A stretch of DNA of 5,949 bases from an uncultured Chitinophagaceae bacterium. GTDB lineage: Bacteria > Bacteroidota > Bacteroidia > Chitinophagales > Chitinophagaceae. The notes beneath the pieces were generated by a model. The model did not search any database and was not told the origin of the DNA. It saw only the letters and a list, made by a program, of their open reading frames with translations. Below are positions 5,443 to 5,949 of this stretch, one piece after another; the stretch's first letter is position 1, and the number at the start of each line of letters is the position of its first letter. The stretch covers positions 1-5,949 of the forward strand of contig CAILAF010000647.1 in the NCBI GenBank assembly GCA_903832075.1, written 5' to 3'. Position numbers and translations under genes: made by a program.

Positions 5443-5949
5443 CTATACTTTGATATATATTTTTTTCTTATCCAAAACATACACAATACTCCAGTAAAAA
5501 ATGATCATCACAATTGCATACAACAAAGAACCAACACGCAGATCGGCTGTAACATTTTTGCAAATATGTTCATAGAACCAGCCGAATGGCGACAAATAAA
5601 TTGGTTTTCCGGTAGCGCTAAAACCATCAGTAATTCTTATCAATCCTAATAGTCTTGGTAAGAATCCACTTAATACAAAAATAAATAGCGGGTTTTTCCC
5701 AAACACATCAAAGAACTTACTCCATGCACCTTTTGCTTCTTTAAATTCTATTAAATAGATCAATACAGAAATGCTGATCATGGCCAGGCCTGTTGTATAA
5801 ATAGTGTAACTGCTGGTCCATATTTTTTTGTTGATCGGGAAAACCATATCCCAACAATAACCTGCAAAAACAAAAACAATTCCTGCAATTAATAAATGAG
5901 ACAACATTTCATACGATTTCCCTTTTTGCTGAATATATTGTCCCACTAA
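5443..5949 (-). CDS. Second HGSNAT-like acyltransferase, C-terminal part (runs off window)
   Basis: The last 169 codons of a second multi-pass HGSNAT-family acyltransferase. The frame is still open at the window edge: codons L-V precede GQYIQQKGK exactly as in the other copy (residues 217-218 there), so the true start lies beyond 5949. It matches residues 217-384 of the 1082-2236 gene without any gap. About 23 differences in 167 residues give roughly 86% identity, and most changes are conservative. Shared motifs include PINKKIWTSSY, FFDVFGKNPLFIF and GFLPRLLGLIRIT, and the proteins end in the same DKKKIYIKV, although the stop codons differ (TAG here, TAA in the other). The catalytic His region is outside the window, so whether this copy is intact cannot be judged here. 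Confidence 0.88.
   Translation of the reverse strand, partial: LVGQYIQQKGKSYEMLSHLLIAGIVFVFAGYCWDMVFPINKKIWTSSYTIYTTGLAMISISVLIYLIEFKEAKGAWSKFFDVFGKNPLFIFVLSGFLPRLLGLIRITDGFSATGKPIYLSPFGWFYEHICKNVTADLRVGSLLYAIVMIIFYWSIVYVLDKKKIYIKV
5443..5949 (-). repeat. Direct repeat, copy B (3' part of HGSNAT-like genes)
   Basis: This is the partner of 1082-1588, in the same orientation and 4361 bp away. The two copies bracket the three-gene operon plus its flanking gaps. The level of divergence indicates an old duplication rather than an assembly artefact. Confidence 0.85.

Noticed and set aside
5235..5486. 83-codon minus-strand open frame covering the A+T-rich gap.
   Set aside because: It overlaps the end of the second acyltransferase in another frame and reads as low-complexity residues; no homology is apparent.
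1..5949. CRISPR array, tRNA, rRNA, riboswitch or transposase gene.
   Set aside because: No regularly spaced repeats, cloverleaf-like segments or transposase motifs were seen on either strand.

Overview
The window suggests the phylum Bacteroidota, probably a member of the Chitinophagaceae or a close relative. The evidence is A+T-rich DNA with no clear Shine-Dalgarno sites, gene products that resemble Bacteroidota homologues, and G/C-rich palindromes of a type I recall from those genomes, two of them carried in frame inside a gene. The taxonomic call is inference; no RNA gene or marker gene is present to confirm it.

Layout. (1) 70-831, plus strand: a MurU-like sugar-1-phosphate nucleotidyltransferase carrying two in-frame palindromic inserts. 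(2) 832-1081: a gap between convergent genes, filled with inverted repeats and a perfect 11-bp-arm palindrome. (3) 1082-2236, minus: a multi-pass heparan-alpha-glucosaminide N-acetyltransferase (HGSNAT)-like acyltransferase whose conserved extreme N-terminus is missing. (4) 5238 down to 2320, minus: a tightly overlapped three-gene operon encoding a 52-residue membrane protein with a YIDPGTGS motif (5080-5238), a two-domain protein with a kinase-like N-terminal half and a SAM-methyltransferase C-terminal half (3692-5083), and a five-TM alkaline-phosphatase-superfamily enzyme (2320-3702). The overlaps are 4 and 11 nt. (5) 5239-5442: an A+T-rich gap. (6) 5443-5949, minus: the C-terminal part of a second HGSNAT-like gene, which continues beyond the window.

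The two HGSNAT-like genes are direct repeats 4361 bp apart, aligned without gaps over the 507 bp visible and about 86% identical in protein by hand count. They flank the three-gene operon, so it lies as a cassette between duplicated genes. The downstream copy has lost the usual SLDVFRG-type start and may be decaying. All products are plausible for envelope or amino-sugar chemistry: nucleotide-sugar synthesis, transmembrane acetylation, and membrane-associated phospho-transfer plus methylation. The substrate of the operon cannot be read from the sequence. The operon is the best candidate here for an undercharacterised system.
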